Source: Bacteroides sp. (GTDB taxonomy: Bacteria; Bacteroidota; Bacteroidia; Bacteroidales; Muribaculaceae). From it: a stretch of DNA of 44,101 nucleotides. Shown one piece after another: positions 33,203 through 41,934 of this stretch. A program made the position numbers and the translations under genes. The first letter of the stretch is position 1. Each line of letters starts with the position of its first letter. The notes beneath the pieces were generated by a model. That model did no database searches. It was not told the DNA's origin and saw only the letters and a list, made by a program, of their open reading frames with translations. The stretch spans positions 1 through 44,101 of the forward strand of contig JAAVCP010000051.1 of assembly GCA_014802265.1 (NCBI GenBank). Reading direction: 5' to 3'.

Positions 33203-35122
33203 ATGAAATCAATAAAAGACTTTGCCAAATGGTATTTCTCACGTGGGGCACTCCCCTATTGGAGCATTCTCCTGCTTGACTGCATATTTGTAATGGGTTC
33301 CGGGCTGCTGGCATATACAGTGCATCACGGCACGGCACAAACTTTATCTGTGCTTAGTTCGCTGGCTCTGACACTATGTGTATTCCTCATATTTTTCATT
33401 CTGGCATTCCGCGTTTTCCACACATATTCGGGCGTGATGCGCTATTCCTCTTTTACCGACCTTATGAGGGTAGGCTCGGCTGTGGTGCTTGCTGTGATGA
33501 TCGCATCTGCGTTGCTCTTAGTGATAGACACGTCAAGCTGGGCCGTGGAGTTCACATACGCCGACATAATATTGATGGGATTATTTGTAGTGGCATTTAT
33601 GTGGACCATAAGAGTATGGGTAAAGACTCTTTTTGAAAGCACATTAAAACGCAATGATACCTCAAAAGCATTTATTCTCGGTGTGCAGTCAGGAGGCGTG
33701 GCACTTGCAAAAAGTATCCGCTCGTCAACTGACTCCCCTTACGAACTCAATGGGTTTGTAAGCTCAGCCCCCGATTTGGAACATAAGACTCTTATGGGGG
33801 TAAGAGTCTATCCTTTTGATGATTCTCTGCTCCACACCATGCGCTCACACAACATCAGGACGTTGATTGTGTCTCCGTTGATGATGAACGAAATACGCGA
33901 AAAAGATGATCTGATAAATCCCCTTATCGACAACGGAATAAAAATCCTGGTCATGCCTCAGGCACGCGAATGGGATGGAAAGGAAGATCTGAATGTGAGT
34001 GATCTGCACCCCGTAGATGTGGAAGACCTGCTGCCACGTGAGAAGATCGAGGTAGACATGCAGGCAGCCGCCGACCTGCTCCATGGCAATGTGGTGATGA
34101 TCACCGGTGCTGCCGGAAGTATAGGATCAGAGATGGTAAGGCAGATTGCAACCTACAACCCTTCCGAGCTTATACTGATTGACCAGGCGGAGACCCCTAT
34201 GCACGACATACGCCTCATGATGAAAAACATGTGGCCTGAGATCAATGCAAAGACAATCGTTGCCGACATCGCAGACCAGCGAATGATGGAGCGTCTTTTT
34301 AAGGAATACCGTCCCGAATATGTGTTCCATGCCGCTGCCTACAAGCATGTCCCCATGATGGAAGATAACCCCTATGAAAGCGTAGTCAATAATATCTACG
34401 GCACAAAGGTGATTGCAGATCTTGCGGTGAAATACGACACTAAAAAATTCGTAATGGTCTCAACCGACAAGGCTGTTAACCCCACCAACGTGATGGGTTG
34501 CTCCAAGCGTATTTGTGAGATTTATGTGCAAAGTCTTGATAAGGCAATTAAAGAGGGTAAAGTGAAGGGTAAAACCCAGTTTGTCACCACACGTTTCGGC
34601 AATGTGTTAGGCTCAAACGGCTCTGTTATTCCAATCTTCCAGGAGCAGATCAGGAAAGGGGGACCAATTACAGTTACCCACCCCGACATTATCCGTTTCT
34701 TTATGCTTATACCGGAGGCATGCAAGCTTGTTATTGAAGCCGGAACCATGGGGAAGGGAGGTGAGATATATGTCTTTGACATGGGAAATCCCGTCAAAAT
34801 CGCTGATCTTGCCAAACGAATGATACTTCTTAGCGGTGCTAAAAATATTGAGATAAAATACACCGGTCTGCGTGACGGTGAGAAACTTTATGAGGAAGTA
34901 CTCAATGATAAGGAAATCACACTTCCTACTTTCCATCCCAAGATTAAAGTGGCAAAAGTGAGGGAATATGAATTTGACGTAGTGAAGGCAGACATTCATA
35001 ACCTTATTACCAAAGCTCCTGTCAGCAACAATATGGAGATCGTGGCAGAGATGAAGCAGATTGTACCCGAATTCAAAAGCCAGCACTCTGTCTACGAGGC
35101 TCTCGACAAACCGAAGCAGTAG
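33203..35122 (+). CDS. Membrane-bound NDP-sugar 4,6-dehydratase (PglF/WbpM/CapD type)
   Basis: 639 residues. Four membrane helices at 15-130 (YWSILLLDCIFVMGSGLLAY and following), a Rossmann-like sensor domain, then the C-terminal SDR domain: VMITGAAGSIGSEMVRQI at about 298 (NAD binding), FHAAAYKHVPMMEDNP at about 376, VSTDKAVNPTNVMG and SKRICEIYVQS at about 420. It is expected to convert UDP-GlcNAc to the 4-keto-6-deoxy sugar, the first step to bacillosamine- or QuiNAc-type sugars in capsule and O-glycan pathways. The lipoprotein regulator gene starts three bases after its stop. Confidence 0.9.
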   Translation: MKSIKDFAKWYFSRGALPYWSILLLDCIFVMGSGLLAYTVHHGTAQTLSVLSSLALTLCVFLIFFILAFRVFHTYSGVMRYSSFTDLMRVGSAVVLAVMIASALLLVIDTSSWAVEFTYADIILMGLFVVAFMWTIRVWVKTLFESTLKRNDTSKAFILGVQSGGVALAKSIRSSTDSPYELNGFVSSAPDLEHKTLMGVRVYPFDDSLLHTMRSHNIRTLIVSPLMMNEIREKDDLINPLIDNGIKILVMPQAREWDGKEDLNVSDLHPVDVEDLLPREKIEVDMQAAADLLHGNVVMITGAAGSIGSEMVRQIATYNPSELILIDQAETPMHDIRLMMKNMWPEINAKTIVADIADQRMMERLFKEYRPEYVFHAAAYKHVPMMEDNPYESVVNNIYGTKVIADLAVKYDTKKFVMVSTDKAVNPTNVMGCSKRICEIYVQSLDKAIKEGKVKGKTQFVTTRFGNVLGSNGSVIPIFQEQIRKGGPITVTHPDIIRFFMLIPEACKLVIEAGTMGKGGEIYVFDMGNPVKIADLAKRMILLSGAKNIEIKYTGLRDGEKLYEEVLNDKEITLPTFHPKIKVAKVREYEFDVVKADIHNLITKAPVSNNMEIVAEMKQIVPEFKSQHSVYEALDKPKQ

Positions 35123-35124
35123 TC

Positions 35125-36075
35125 ATGCCACTGATTATCGTAGCCGCATTCCTTGTCATTATGATGGCAGGCTGCACACCCCCTGTGCATGACAGTCGCC
35201 TGATTGCAGCTCATGAACTTATTGCCAAATCACCTAAGGAGGCACTTGATTCGTTAGGTCGAATCAACCGCTCAGGCTTGTCTGAGTCTGACAGCCATTA
35301 TCTTGACTTCCTGACCATAAAGGCAACCGACAAAGCATATCTCCCCCACTCTTCCGACAGCACCATATTGGAAGTGATTGCCTATGCGGAGTCGCATAGG
35401 CGCGAGGGATACTATCCCGAAGCCCTTTACTATGGTGGCAGAGTCTACTCTGACTTGGGCGACTACCCGACAGCACTCGACTATTTTCACCAAGCTCTCG
35501 ATCTGCTCCCACCGGATACGAAAGATCAGGAACTCCGCAGCAGGATAGTATCCCAAATAGGTAGTCTATTAAATACCCTCAGATTATATGATGAAGCGAT
35601 CCCATATATTAACGAATCCTTGCTATACAGTAAACAAACAAATGACACGATTGGAGAAGTCCTTGACCTTCAACTGTTGGGTCTGACTTATATGCGGGCA
35701 AAACATTGGGATATGGCGGGATATCATCTAAAACTTGCACTTGAATTATCACAAAGAATAGAGGTATCAGGGTCGCCCCATAGAGCTAAATCAAAAATGC
35801 TTTTGGCAGCTGTAAAAAGACAACTGGGTCAAACTGATTCGGCTCTATTCTATATCCGCAACACTTTGGATTCAGTAAAACCAATTGTACGAAACAATGT
35901 ACTTGCTCATGGAGCGCAAATATATTGGCAAGCCGGAATATGGGATACAGCGTATTTTTATGCATATCAACTTATCCATAGCCCTATGCTTCTAAATCAG
36001 AAAATAGGATATGAAATGATTTTCTTGGATTCCGTGATAAAATATGTTCCTGGACTCATTAATTTCTTATGCTAA
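35125..36075 (+). CDS. TPR lipoprotein regulator, N-terminal part (frameshifted)
   Basis: 316 residues. Lipobox AGC at residues 15-17 (VIMMAGCTPP), then helix pairs of TPR type (HRREGYYPEALYYGGRVYSD, LGDYPTALDYFHQALDLL, LRLYDEAIPYINESLLYSKQ). The frame goes wrong near residue 307: YVP should run into LDSLISYAKDYHHSIED, which lies one base out of step in the following frame. Joined, the two parts give about 568 residues, as expected for a TPR/membrane/HTH regulator of the kind at 17317 (565 residues). It lies directly upstream of the peptide locus and may control it. Confidence 0.75.
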   Translation: MPLIIVAAFLVIMMAGCTPPVHDSRLIAAHELIAKSPKEALDSLGRINRSGLSESDSHYLDFLTIKATDKAYLPHSSDSTILEVIAYAESHRREGYYPEALYYGGRVYSDLGDYPTALDYFHQALDLLPPDTKDQELRSRIVSQIGSLLNTLRLYDEAIPYINESLLYSKQTNDTIGEVLDLQLLGLTYMRAKHWDMAGYHLKLALELSQRIEVSGSPHRAKSKMLLAAVKRQLGQTDSALFYIRNTLDSVKPIVRNNVLAHGAQIYWQAGIWDTAYFYAYQLIHSPMLLNQKIGYEMIFLDSVIKYVPGLINFLC

Positions 36076-36832
36076 AGACTATCACCATTCCATTGAGGAT
36101 GCTTTTGATGAGCATGGTGCTCAATTGGCTATATCGCAACAAGCAAATTATAATTATAAAGTCCATCAGCGCGAAAGATTAAAAGCTGAAGAAAGGAATC
36201 GGATTCTAAAAAATTGGCTTATCGGTATCTCTTTTGTCCTTTTAATTTTCTCAGTGATTATTCTGTGGCTAAAAAACCGCAACAAGCAAACCGTAATAGA
36301 ACTACGCACTGCCCTTAACAATATAGAGCGGCTGGAACAGTCATTAAAAGATCAATCCCTCCCTTCTGAAAACTCATTGTCGAAATTGGTTCCGGTTGAT
36401 GTGAATTTGTCTGCGCCTGAACTCCGGGACCAGTTAAAAAACAAGTTGCTTACCCTGTATCATTCCGGCGAATCAAAAGAGATCCCGCAAGAGATCTTGC
36501 AATCGGAACCATATTCTCGCTTGCAACAGTTTATCAAGAAAAAGGAAGAACTCAATGAGGAAGATCCTCTTTGGAAAGATTTGGAAAATGTGGTTACTCT
36601 CTGTTCACCAAATTTCAAAGAGCATCTGGAACTATTAGTTGGAGGAACCTTAAGCTCTTTCGATCTCCACACGGCGTTACTCATAAAGTGTGGTGTTACC
36701 CCTACTCAGATGGCAATTCTGTTTATGCGCACTAAAGGAACTATCGTCTCTCGCCGCGAATCCATTTGCCTGAGAATATTTGGAGAAAAATTAGGCACAA
36801 AAGCCACTGATGCCATAATCCGCTTATTATAA
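36044..36832 (+). CDS. TPR lipoprotein regulator, C-terminal part with membrane helix and HTH
   Basis: 262 residues, read from an ATG inside the previous frame that has no reason to be a real start. It holds the end of the sensor (LDSLISYAKDYHHSIEDAF), a charged helix, the membrane helix WLIGISFVLLIFSVIILWL at about 59-77, a coiled coil, and a C-terminal HTH-like domain (LLIKCGVTPTQMAILFMRTK, then GTIVSRRESICLRIFGEKLG). The break is at about 36049: removing the C at 36049 (or adding two bases) joins YV to LDSL. Reported as a separate frame because the sequence as given has two. Confidence 0.75.
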   Translation: MFLDSLISYAKDYHHSIEDAFDEHGAQLAISQQANYNYKVHQRERLKAEERNRILKNWLIGISFVLLIFSVIILWLKNRNKQTVIELRTALNNIERLEQSLKDQSLPSENSLSKLVPVDVNLSAPELRDQLKNKLLTLYHSGESKEIPQEILQSEPYSRLQQFIKKKEELNEEDPLWKDLENVVTLCSPNFKEHLELLVGGTLSSFDLHTALLIKCGVTPTQMAILFMRTKGTIVSRRESICLRIFGEKLGTKATDAIIRLL

Positions 36833-36862
36833 ATATTTTAACTAATTTAACGTAGTACGGGA

Positions 36863-36892
36863 GAGTACGGAAATGCATTTCCGTACTCTTTT
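36863..36892 (+). terminator. Terminator with a 26-bp palindrome
   Basis: 36863-36888 is a perfect palindrome (GAGTACGG, then AAATGCATTT, then CCGTACTC) followed by TTTT. A second pair, AGTACGGG at 36854 and CCGTACTC at 36893, flanks it and offers an alternative stem. It closes the regulator transcript. Confidence 0.75.
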
Positions 36893-36903
36893 CCGTACTC
36901 CAT

Positions 36904-36938
36904 TTTGATACTTTTCAGCAGAATTCACCTTAACTTTG
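36904..36938 (+). promoter_or_regulatory. Promoter of the peptide locus
   Basis: TTTG at 36904-36907 and TAACTTTG at 36931-36938, with a 23-base spacer, longer than the usual 19 to 21. The first ATG of the locus follows within 30 bases, and no other promoter is obvious before the precursor gene. Confidence 0.55.
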
Positions 36939-36967
36939 CGCCAACAAAAATTTAAAAATTAATGCTC

Positions 36968-37372
36968 ATGAAAAAGTTACTTTCATTACCTTTCATCATG
37001 CTCATGATGATTTTGGGGCTGGACTCCCTATCCATGACAGCTACCACCCCAAACACTATTCTGTCGTTGTGGATGTATAAGATTGTCATCCCTGAAGAAC
37101 CTATCTCCGAGCCGGAACCAGATACTGGTTATAAACGCACACCAACTCGCCACTTGATGTGCACAATCAGCCAATCTGAGGGCATTGACTTTGGAGGATA
37201 TACGATAGAGATCATTTCGTATGAAATCCGGGAGCCCGAGTCAGAATACTGCATGGCATCTTTCTCAACCGAGTCTGATTTCATCAACACCCTCTTCTCA
37301 ATGCCCTCCGGCGAATACCAGCTCCGCCTCATCACCGATGACTACCAACTAATCGGCTACCTAGCCTTGTAA
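36968..37372 (+). CDS. Small secreted protein at the head of the peptide locus
   Basis: 134 residues from the second ATG (36968), which begins a clean signal peptide MKKLLSLPFIMLMMILGLDS. An ATG two codons earlier (36962) is possible. A Pro/Glu linker (VIPEEPISEPEPDTGY) is followed by a small beta domain (CTISQSEGIDFGGYTIEIIS, MPSGEYQLRLITDDYQLIGY). It has the shape of short Bacteroidetes beta-sandwich proteins, but I do not recognise the family. It is the first gene of the peptide operon and may help in handling or immunity at the envelope. Confidence 0.7.
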   Translation: MKKLLSLPFIMLMMILGLDSLSMTATTPNTILSLWMYKIVIPEEPISEPEPDTGYKRTPTRHLMCTISQSEGIDFGGYTIEIISYEIREPESEYCMASFSTESDFINTLFSMPSGEYQLRLITDDYQLIGYLAL

Positions 37373-37419
37373 ATCAACATTAATAAACTATTAGCCTCAT
37401 AACCATCAAACTGTAAAAT

Positions 37420-37875
37420 ATGAGAATAAAATTTCTAATAATGAGTATTCTAATTTCAATGCCAATCTTGGCTTACTCACAGGAGTATACCTCGGTTTCA
37501 GAAATTAGAACCCTGGCACCAACCTTCATAGAGACTATGGGTGAATTCACGGGAGTCATCACTCCTGGGCAGCCTCTTGTGGCAGAACTAAACCTTGGCA
37601 ATGATGTCGGACCGGAGTTTATGGAATCGATGCATTCCAATCTGAATCAGTGGAAGTTTGACTTCATTGGATATCTGTATACGAAAGGAGAGATTCTGAA
37701 CAGTCTGGCAAGAATTGCCTATAACGCGGGCATACCTTTCGCTATGCACTTTTATGCAGACTGCGATCCCACAGGTGTCATTATTGAATTGAGTCCTGAC
37801 GATCTTGAGGCATCTTTCACAAGGGACTTGGACTTTGTAAAAAAATACATAGAAAAGACATATTATCCCAATTAA
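37420..37875 (+). CDS. Second small secreted protein of the peptide locus
   Basis: 151 residues. Signal peptide MRIKFLIMSILISMPILAYS, then a compact domain with LAPTFIETMGEFTGVITPGQ, WKFDFIGYLYTKGEILNSLA, AGIPFAMHFYADCD and a C-terminal helix ending in EKTYYPN. One Cys only. No family is recognised. It starts 48 bases behind the previous gene and 10 bases before the precursor, so it belongs to the same operon. Candidate immunity or delivery protein; this is inference from position only. Confidence 0.7.
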   Translation: MRIKFLIMSILISMPILAYSQEYTSVSEIRTLAPTFIETMGEFTGVITPGQPLVAELNLGNDVGPEFMESMHSNLNQWKFDFIGYLYTKGEILNSLARIAYNAGIPFAMHFYADCDPTGVIIELSPDDLEASFTRDLDFVKKYIEKTYYPN

Positions 37876-37885
37876 TTAAGTGATT

Positions 37886-38116
37886 ATGAAATACGAATTA
37901 TTCGAGCAGCTAAGAAATGAGGCTGAAAAACAATTCCTCTCTCAGGAAGAGATGGAATCTGTCAAAGGTGGGTTGGACATTGATATCAATCTTCCTAATG
38001 CCGTTAAGTGTGAGAAGCTCAACGGTTATTGCCCTGGTAATACCTGTGACCCCAAGAATATAGGTGGCGGAAGTAACTGCAACAACACACTGACTATGTG
38101 CCTACTCTCTCTCTAA
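37886..38116 (+). CDS. Cys-rich peptide precursor with Gly-Gly leader
   Basis: 76 residues from the ATG at 37886; a GTG two codons upstream is less likely. The leader MKYELFEQLRNEAEKQ continues to QEEMESVKGG (Gly-Gly at 28-29), typical of the natural-product precursors of the GG-Bacteroidales type and of C39-processed bacteriocins. The core of 47 residues begins LDIDINLPNAVKCEKLNGYC and holds six Cys (in CEKLNGYC, PGNTC, SNCNN and MC), a GGG and a hydrophobic end LSL. It sits between two secreted proteins and a radical SAM maturase, with a C39 exporter in the operon. Inferred product: a modified or disulfide-linked secreted peptide, perhaps an antimicrobial or signal. Confidence 0.85.
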   Translation: MKYELFEQLRNEAEKQFLSQEEMESVKGGLDIDINLPNAVKCEKLNGYCPGNTCDPKNIGGGSNCNNTLTMCLLSL

Positions 38117-38130
38117 ACTCCTGTAGGATT

Positions 38131-38173
38131 AAAGCGTAGTGTGATTCTAAATGATAGCGTCGCATTACGCTTT
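38131..38173 (+). terminator. Attenuator-like hairpin behind the precursor gene
   Basis: AAAGCGTAGTGTGA (38131-38144) pairs with 38160-38173 over 14 bp with two G-U pairs and a 15-base loop. There is no strong T run, so it should let some transcripts through. Such a hairpin would keep precursor RNA more abundant than that of the maturase. Confidence 0.55.
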
Positions 38174-38222
38174 ATGCCGATTAATGATAATAGTTTCCGA
38201 GAACCTTCCATTTACCCTATTC

Positions 38223-39431
38223 ATGAAACAAAGTCTATATAACACCCGCATCAAGTTGTCTGAGCATACAGATATCATATATAATGCGGCGACGGAGCAG
38301 TTTGTTATTGTCCCCTATACATTCGATTTTGATAATTTAAACTTGTCCAGCGAGTTAGCGGCCAAGCTAACAAGGGAAGGTATGTTTGTTGATGACAGGA
38401 TTGATGAAAGCAAAGAGAGCTGGGATCAGTACTTAAAGTCCGTCCGTGATGATTCCTTATTTAGACTCATTATAAACCCCACACTAAATTGCAATTTCAG
38501 GTGCTGGTATTGTTATGAGACACACAGAAAAGACTCTACAATGTCTGCTGAGGTCTTGCAAAAGACTAAGGATTTTATTAAACAAATAATCTCAAAATAC
38601 AAAAAAATAGAATTGTCTTTCTTTGGAGGGGAACCTATTCTTGAATTCGAAACAATAGTTCTCCCATTGATCAGATATACCGATGCCCTTTCTAAAAAGT
38701 TTGGGAAAGAGTATGTCATAACATTCACCACAAATGGCTTCCTAATCTCAGATAAGATGATTGAAAGCCTGAAACCTTACAATATTGGAATCTGCCAGAT
38801 TACTTTAGATGGCGGTCCGGAATCTCATAATAATACCAGGGTCAGCAGGCATCAAGATTCATTTATAAAGATCTCTGACAATATTAAGTTATTGGCCAAG
38901 GCGCAGATCCCGGTACTCATCAGAGTGAATGTCACAAACGAAAACATCGAGGAGGCATCCGTTGTGCCATCCTATTTCAGTGATCTGCCAGCGGAGGTCA
39001 CCCACTATCTTAGGGTGTTTGTACAGCAGGTTTGGCAGGATGCACACAATGAAATCCTTGACAAAAGATTAAAACTCTACGAAAAGTTCATACAAGTCGG
39101 AATATACCCATGGAAGCGCAGGTTTAACTATACGAAAGATATCTGCTATGGGGATTCACTTCACTCATGCGTGATAAACTATGACGGAAAGATATTCAAA
39201 TGCACGGCCATGGACTTCGAGAATGTCCAAAATGAGGCCACAATATTTGACAACCCGCTGCAAGAATTCCAGGACAGTTTCCTATCATACATCAGCAAAA
39301 AGATTCAGAATCTCAGATGTAAGGACTGCAGGATCCTGCCGTTGGTAGCGGAGGCTGTTTTAAACACGCTCGTCAGGCCAATAACCGAAGCTACTGTATG
39401 CATGAGAGTGAGGAAGATAAAGACAAGTTGA
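38223..39431 (+). CDS. Radical SAM/SPASM peptide maturase, frameshifted near the end
   Basis: 402 residues from the ATG at 38223. An N-terminal recognition region is followed by the radical SAM core: NPTLNCNFRCWYCYETH with CxxxCxxC at about residues 90-97, SFFGGEPIL at about 140 and TFTTNGFLIS near 175. SPASM cysteines begin with DICYGDSLHSCVINYDGKIF and CKDCRILPL. There the frame should continue as C-SGGCFKHARQANNRSYCM, but one base is missing at about 39344, so the enzyme ends in about 25 wrong residues. With the base restored it would be 423 residues ending at 39493. It should modify the upstream precursor (thioether or epimerisation type, unknown). As given, the auxiliary iron-sulfur cluster sites are damaged. 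Confidence 0.85.
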   Translation: MKQSLYNTRIKLSEHTDIIYNAATEQFVIVPYTFDFDNLNLSSELAAKLTREGMFVDDRIDESKESWDQYLKSVRDDSLFRLIINPTLNCNFRCWYCYETHRKDSTMSAEVLQKTKDFIKQIISKYKKIELSFFGGEPILEFETIVLPLIRYTDALSKKFGKEYVITFTTNGFLISDKMIESLKPYNIGICQITLDGGPESHNNTRVSRHQDSFIKISDNIKLLAKAQIPVLIRVNVTNENIEEASVVPSYFSDLPAEVTHYLRVFVQQVWQDAHNEILDKRLKLYEKFIQVGIYPWKRRFNYTKDICYGDSLHSCVINYDGKIFKCTAMDFENVQNEATIFDNPLQEFQDSFLSYISKKIQNLRCKDCRILPLVAEAVLNTLVRPITEATVCMRVRKIKTS

Positions 39432-39493
39432 TCAAGAACATAATCATGGAGCAGCTTTTTTTGATGAAATATGGTCTTAGGTGGAAAGACTGA
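39345..39493 (+). pseudogene. Displaced C-terminal end of the maturase
   Basis: In the frame two bases on from the main one, 39347-39493 reads SGGCFKHARQANNRSYCM and ends with IMEQLFLMKYGLRWKD and TGA. The order LPLC-x-GGC at the joint is the SPASM signature, with the missing T of a TGT codon explaining the shift. The receptor gene begins 24 bases after this stop, as expected for an operon. Confidence 0.75.
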
Positions 39494-39517
39494 CAAGTTG
39501 GATTAAAACTCAATCTT

Positions 39518-41857
39518 ATGTGTCACAATACCCGATTATTACTTGGCATTGTGCTCCTTGTCTTGTTATCCCATAATATTGGCCATGCAAGAATGCTTAA
39601 GGGGACTGTATGCAGCAGAGACTCCGTCACACTCAATTTTTCTAGGATTGAGTGTGATATACTTGATGGTGATTCCATTCTGCTCTTCACCACAACCTGC
39701 AATGCCAAGGGAGAGTTTATCCTGAACGGAGTCTCTGATAAATCTTCAATCCTATTAATTCACAATGAGGATTTCTACCCAATATATCTTAATCTCACTG
39801 CGGATAACAGGAAGGTTATTGACTTTGGGAAGATATACCTAAGTCCGAGGCACCAAACTCTGGATGACCTGGTAGTTGAGAGCAGCCATAATCCTATTGA
39901 TGTCGAGAATATGACAGTATACCCGAATGCCAGTGTTTTAAAACACAGCACGTCAGTGTTGTCTGTACTGGAACATTTCATGTTACCCGGCTTAGACATA
40001 AACAGAATCCTGCAATCCTCCACTATATACGGCAAAGACGTGATCTACAAGGTTGATGGCATCAGACGTTCATTAAACTATATACTGACCATAAATCCCA
40101 GTGATATTCTTAAGTTTGAATACTCCACGTCCCCGTCAATAAAAGACTATCCTACAGATGCGGGAGGAGCCATTAATATTATTCTCAAAAAGAGAAATAA
40201 CGGGATTTCTCTTTTTGAGAATTTGTTCACTTCCATTACTTGTGGAATGACTAATGAGAATCTTGCCGCACAGATGAACTATAAGAAATCAGAGTTTAAT
40301 ATCTCCTATAACGCTCAATTTAGGAACTACAAGCATAGTTTAAGTGATTCGCAAAGCCTCTTTATTAACAATCATGACACCTGCTTTAGAAATATTAATG
40401 GAAAGCATGGTAGGCTTAGCATGTTGCTAAATGACCTTAGTTTCACATATAATTACGTACCCAATACATCAACATATCTTTCAATTAAAGGGGAGTTAGT
40501 TTTCGGACCATGGAAAAAATCTACATATAATACTGATACCGAAATAACTTCAGATACTTATTACGAGTATAATTCAATAAGAAATATATTACAACCACGT
40601 TCTATTCCTTCCTTGGATTTATATTTCAAAAAAGTTATTTCAGGAGGCAGTTCAATCGAAATCAACAGTGTCACCACATATAATAAGACAAAGGATCAAT
40701 CAGTTCTTAGATTTCAAATCCCTAAACAATCAGAAATTGCTTATGATAATTCGATTTCGGGTAATAAGGTTTCAATCATAAATGACTTTTTATGGGATAA
40801 AAGATTCAACCATATAGATTCGCGTATCGGCCTCAGGGACTCCTATTCGCACTCCTCTTATAATTATGCTCCGCATGACAGCTCGCAGTCACGTTGCCAT
40901 AACCTTTTCCTGTTTGCGGATATCAAGGGGAGGATAGGAAGAGTCAATTATGTAGTGGGGACAGGCCTGTATTATAACGACATCAGGCGAAGGAATTTTA
41001 ACCGGCTGTCTTATATAAAAAATTATTCGGTCGGCCGTTGGGCCTTAAGTCCAATGAGAAAAATGAGCATAGGCGGCACATTAAAGTTTAGTCCGATTTT
41101 CCCTGCCCCGGGAAACCTGGACAATGTATGCATGGTTACGGATAACCTGACAGCAACCATGGGCAACCCATATCTTAAATCATCAACAAAATTGGAGGTA
41201 GACATCAATGTGAGCTTCTCTATCAAGGGCTTTAATCTGTTTTTGCAATCATATGCCGGTAAAACATGGAAGCCGGTGTATTCCGATATTTTCCTGTCAG
41301 ACGGATACTTCACCTCTATTCCCATGAATGGCAGGTCTCACAGGGCATTTGTGACGAGTTTCAATCTTGATTATCGGGCGACAGTCAGTTCGACTTTTTC
41401 TCTGGGGGCTTCCGGCTACATTGCCCTAAATCAAGATATATTCTCAAAATCCCCCAGTAAAACAAAAAAACACGGCAGCCTGTTTCTTAAGGGGAAATTC
41501 TTCATGCAATACAAGTCATTGTCGTTTTCCATGTCTTTTAATAATAAATCTGAGTCACTTTACGGCGACATTATCACAATCACCGGTCCCTATTCCTATT
41601 GCTCCTTAGGCTATCAATGGAAATCTTTCAACTTTGAAGCAATGGTTGCATGGATCGGGACCAAGTATGGTGACTATAAATGCTACAGGAATCTGTCCCA
41701 GATCAACCCGTCATTCACGAGAAACATAATCAAGGATAATGAGAACACAGCGGGCATTGTAATAACATACCGGTTGTCGAAAGGAATCATGTCCAGAAAG
41801 GTATCCCGGAATCTTAATAATAAAGACGGCGGCTCAGACGCCTTGATTTTAAAATAA
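39518..41857 (+). CDS. TonB-receptor-like outer membrane beta-barrel protein
   Basis: 779 residues. Signal peptide (LLLGIVLLVLLSHNIGHA), a carboxypeptidase-regulatory-like domain (about 25-105, MLKGTVCSRDSVTLNFSRIE and DFGKIYLSPRHQTLDDLVVE), a plug (VIYKVDGIRRSLNYI, then DAGGAINIILKKRN at about 220), and a long beta-barrel. It is the OMP_b-brl_3-type relative of SusC-like and TonB-dependent receptors; a clear TonB box is not seen. The position in the peptide operon suggests transport, sensing or release of the peptide across the outer membrane. AT-rich and with many Tyr and Asn, unlike the gene after it. Confidence 0.8.
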   Translation: MCHNTRLLLGIVLLVLLSHNIGHARMLKGTVCSRDSVTLNFSRIECDILDGDSILLFTTTCNAKGEFILNGVSDKSSILLIHNEDFYPIYLNLTADNRKVIDFGKIYLSPRHQTLDDLVVESSHNPIDVENMTVYPNASVLKHSTSVLSVLEHFMLPGLDINRILQSSTIYGKDVIYKVDGIRRSLNYILTINPSDILKFEYSTSPSIKDYPTDAGGAINIILKKRNNGISLFENLFTSITCGMTNENLAAQMNYKKSEFNISYNAQFRNYKHSLSDSQSLFINNHDTCFRNINGKHGRLSMLLNDLSFTYNYVPNTSTYLSIKGELVFGPWKKSTYNTDTEITSDTYYEYNSIRNILQPRSIPSLDLYFKKVISGGSSIEINSVTTYNKTKDQSVLRFQIPKQSEIAYDNSISGNKVSIINDFLWDKRFNHIDSRIGLRDSYSHSSYNYAPHDSSQSRCHNLFLFADIKGRIGRVNYVVGTGLYYNDIRRRNFNRLSYIKNYSVGRWALSPMRKMSIGGTLKFSPIFPAPGNLDNVCMVTDNLTATMGNPYLKSSTKLEVDINVSFSIKGFNLFLQSYAGKTWKPVYSDIFLSDGYFTSIPMNGRSHRAFVTSFNLDYRATVSSTFSLGASGYIALNQDIFSKSPSKTKKHGSLFLKGKFFMQYKSLSFSMSFNNKSESLYGDIITITGPYSYCSLGYQWKSFNFEAMVAWIGTKYGDYKCYRNLSQINPSFTRNIIKDNENTAGIVITYRLSKGIMSRKVSRNLNNKDGGSDALILK

Positions 41858-41934
41858 ATGAAATCTGAATTCAATTTCACTTATCTATATTTCACTCATT
41901 ACAGGAGAACTTGGCTCAGGCACTGCATTGGACT

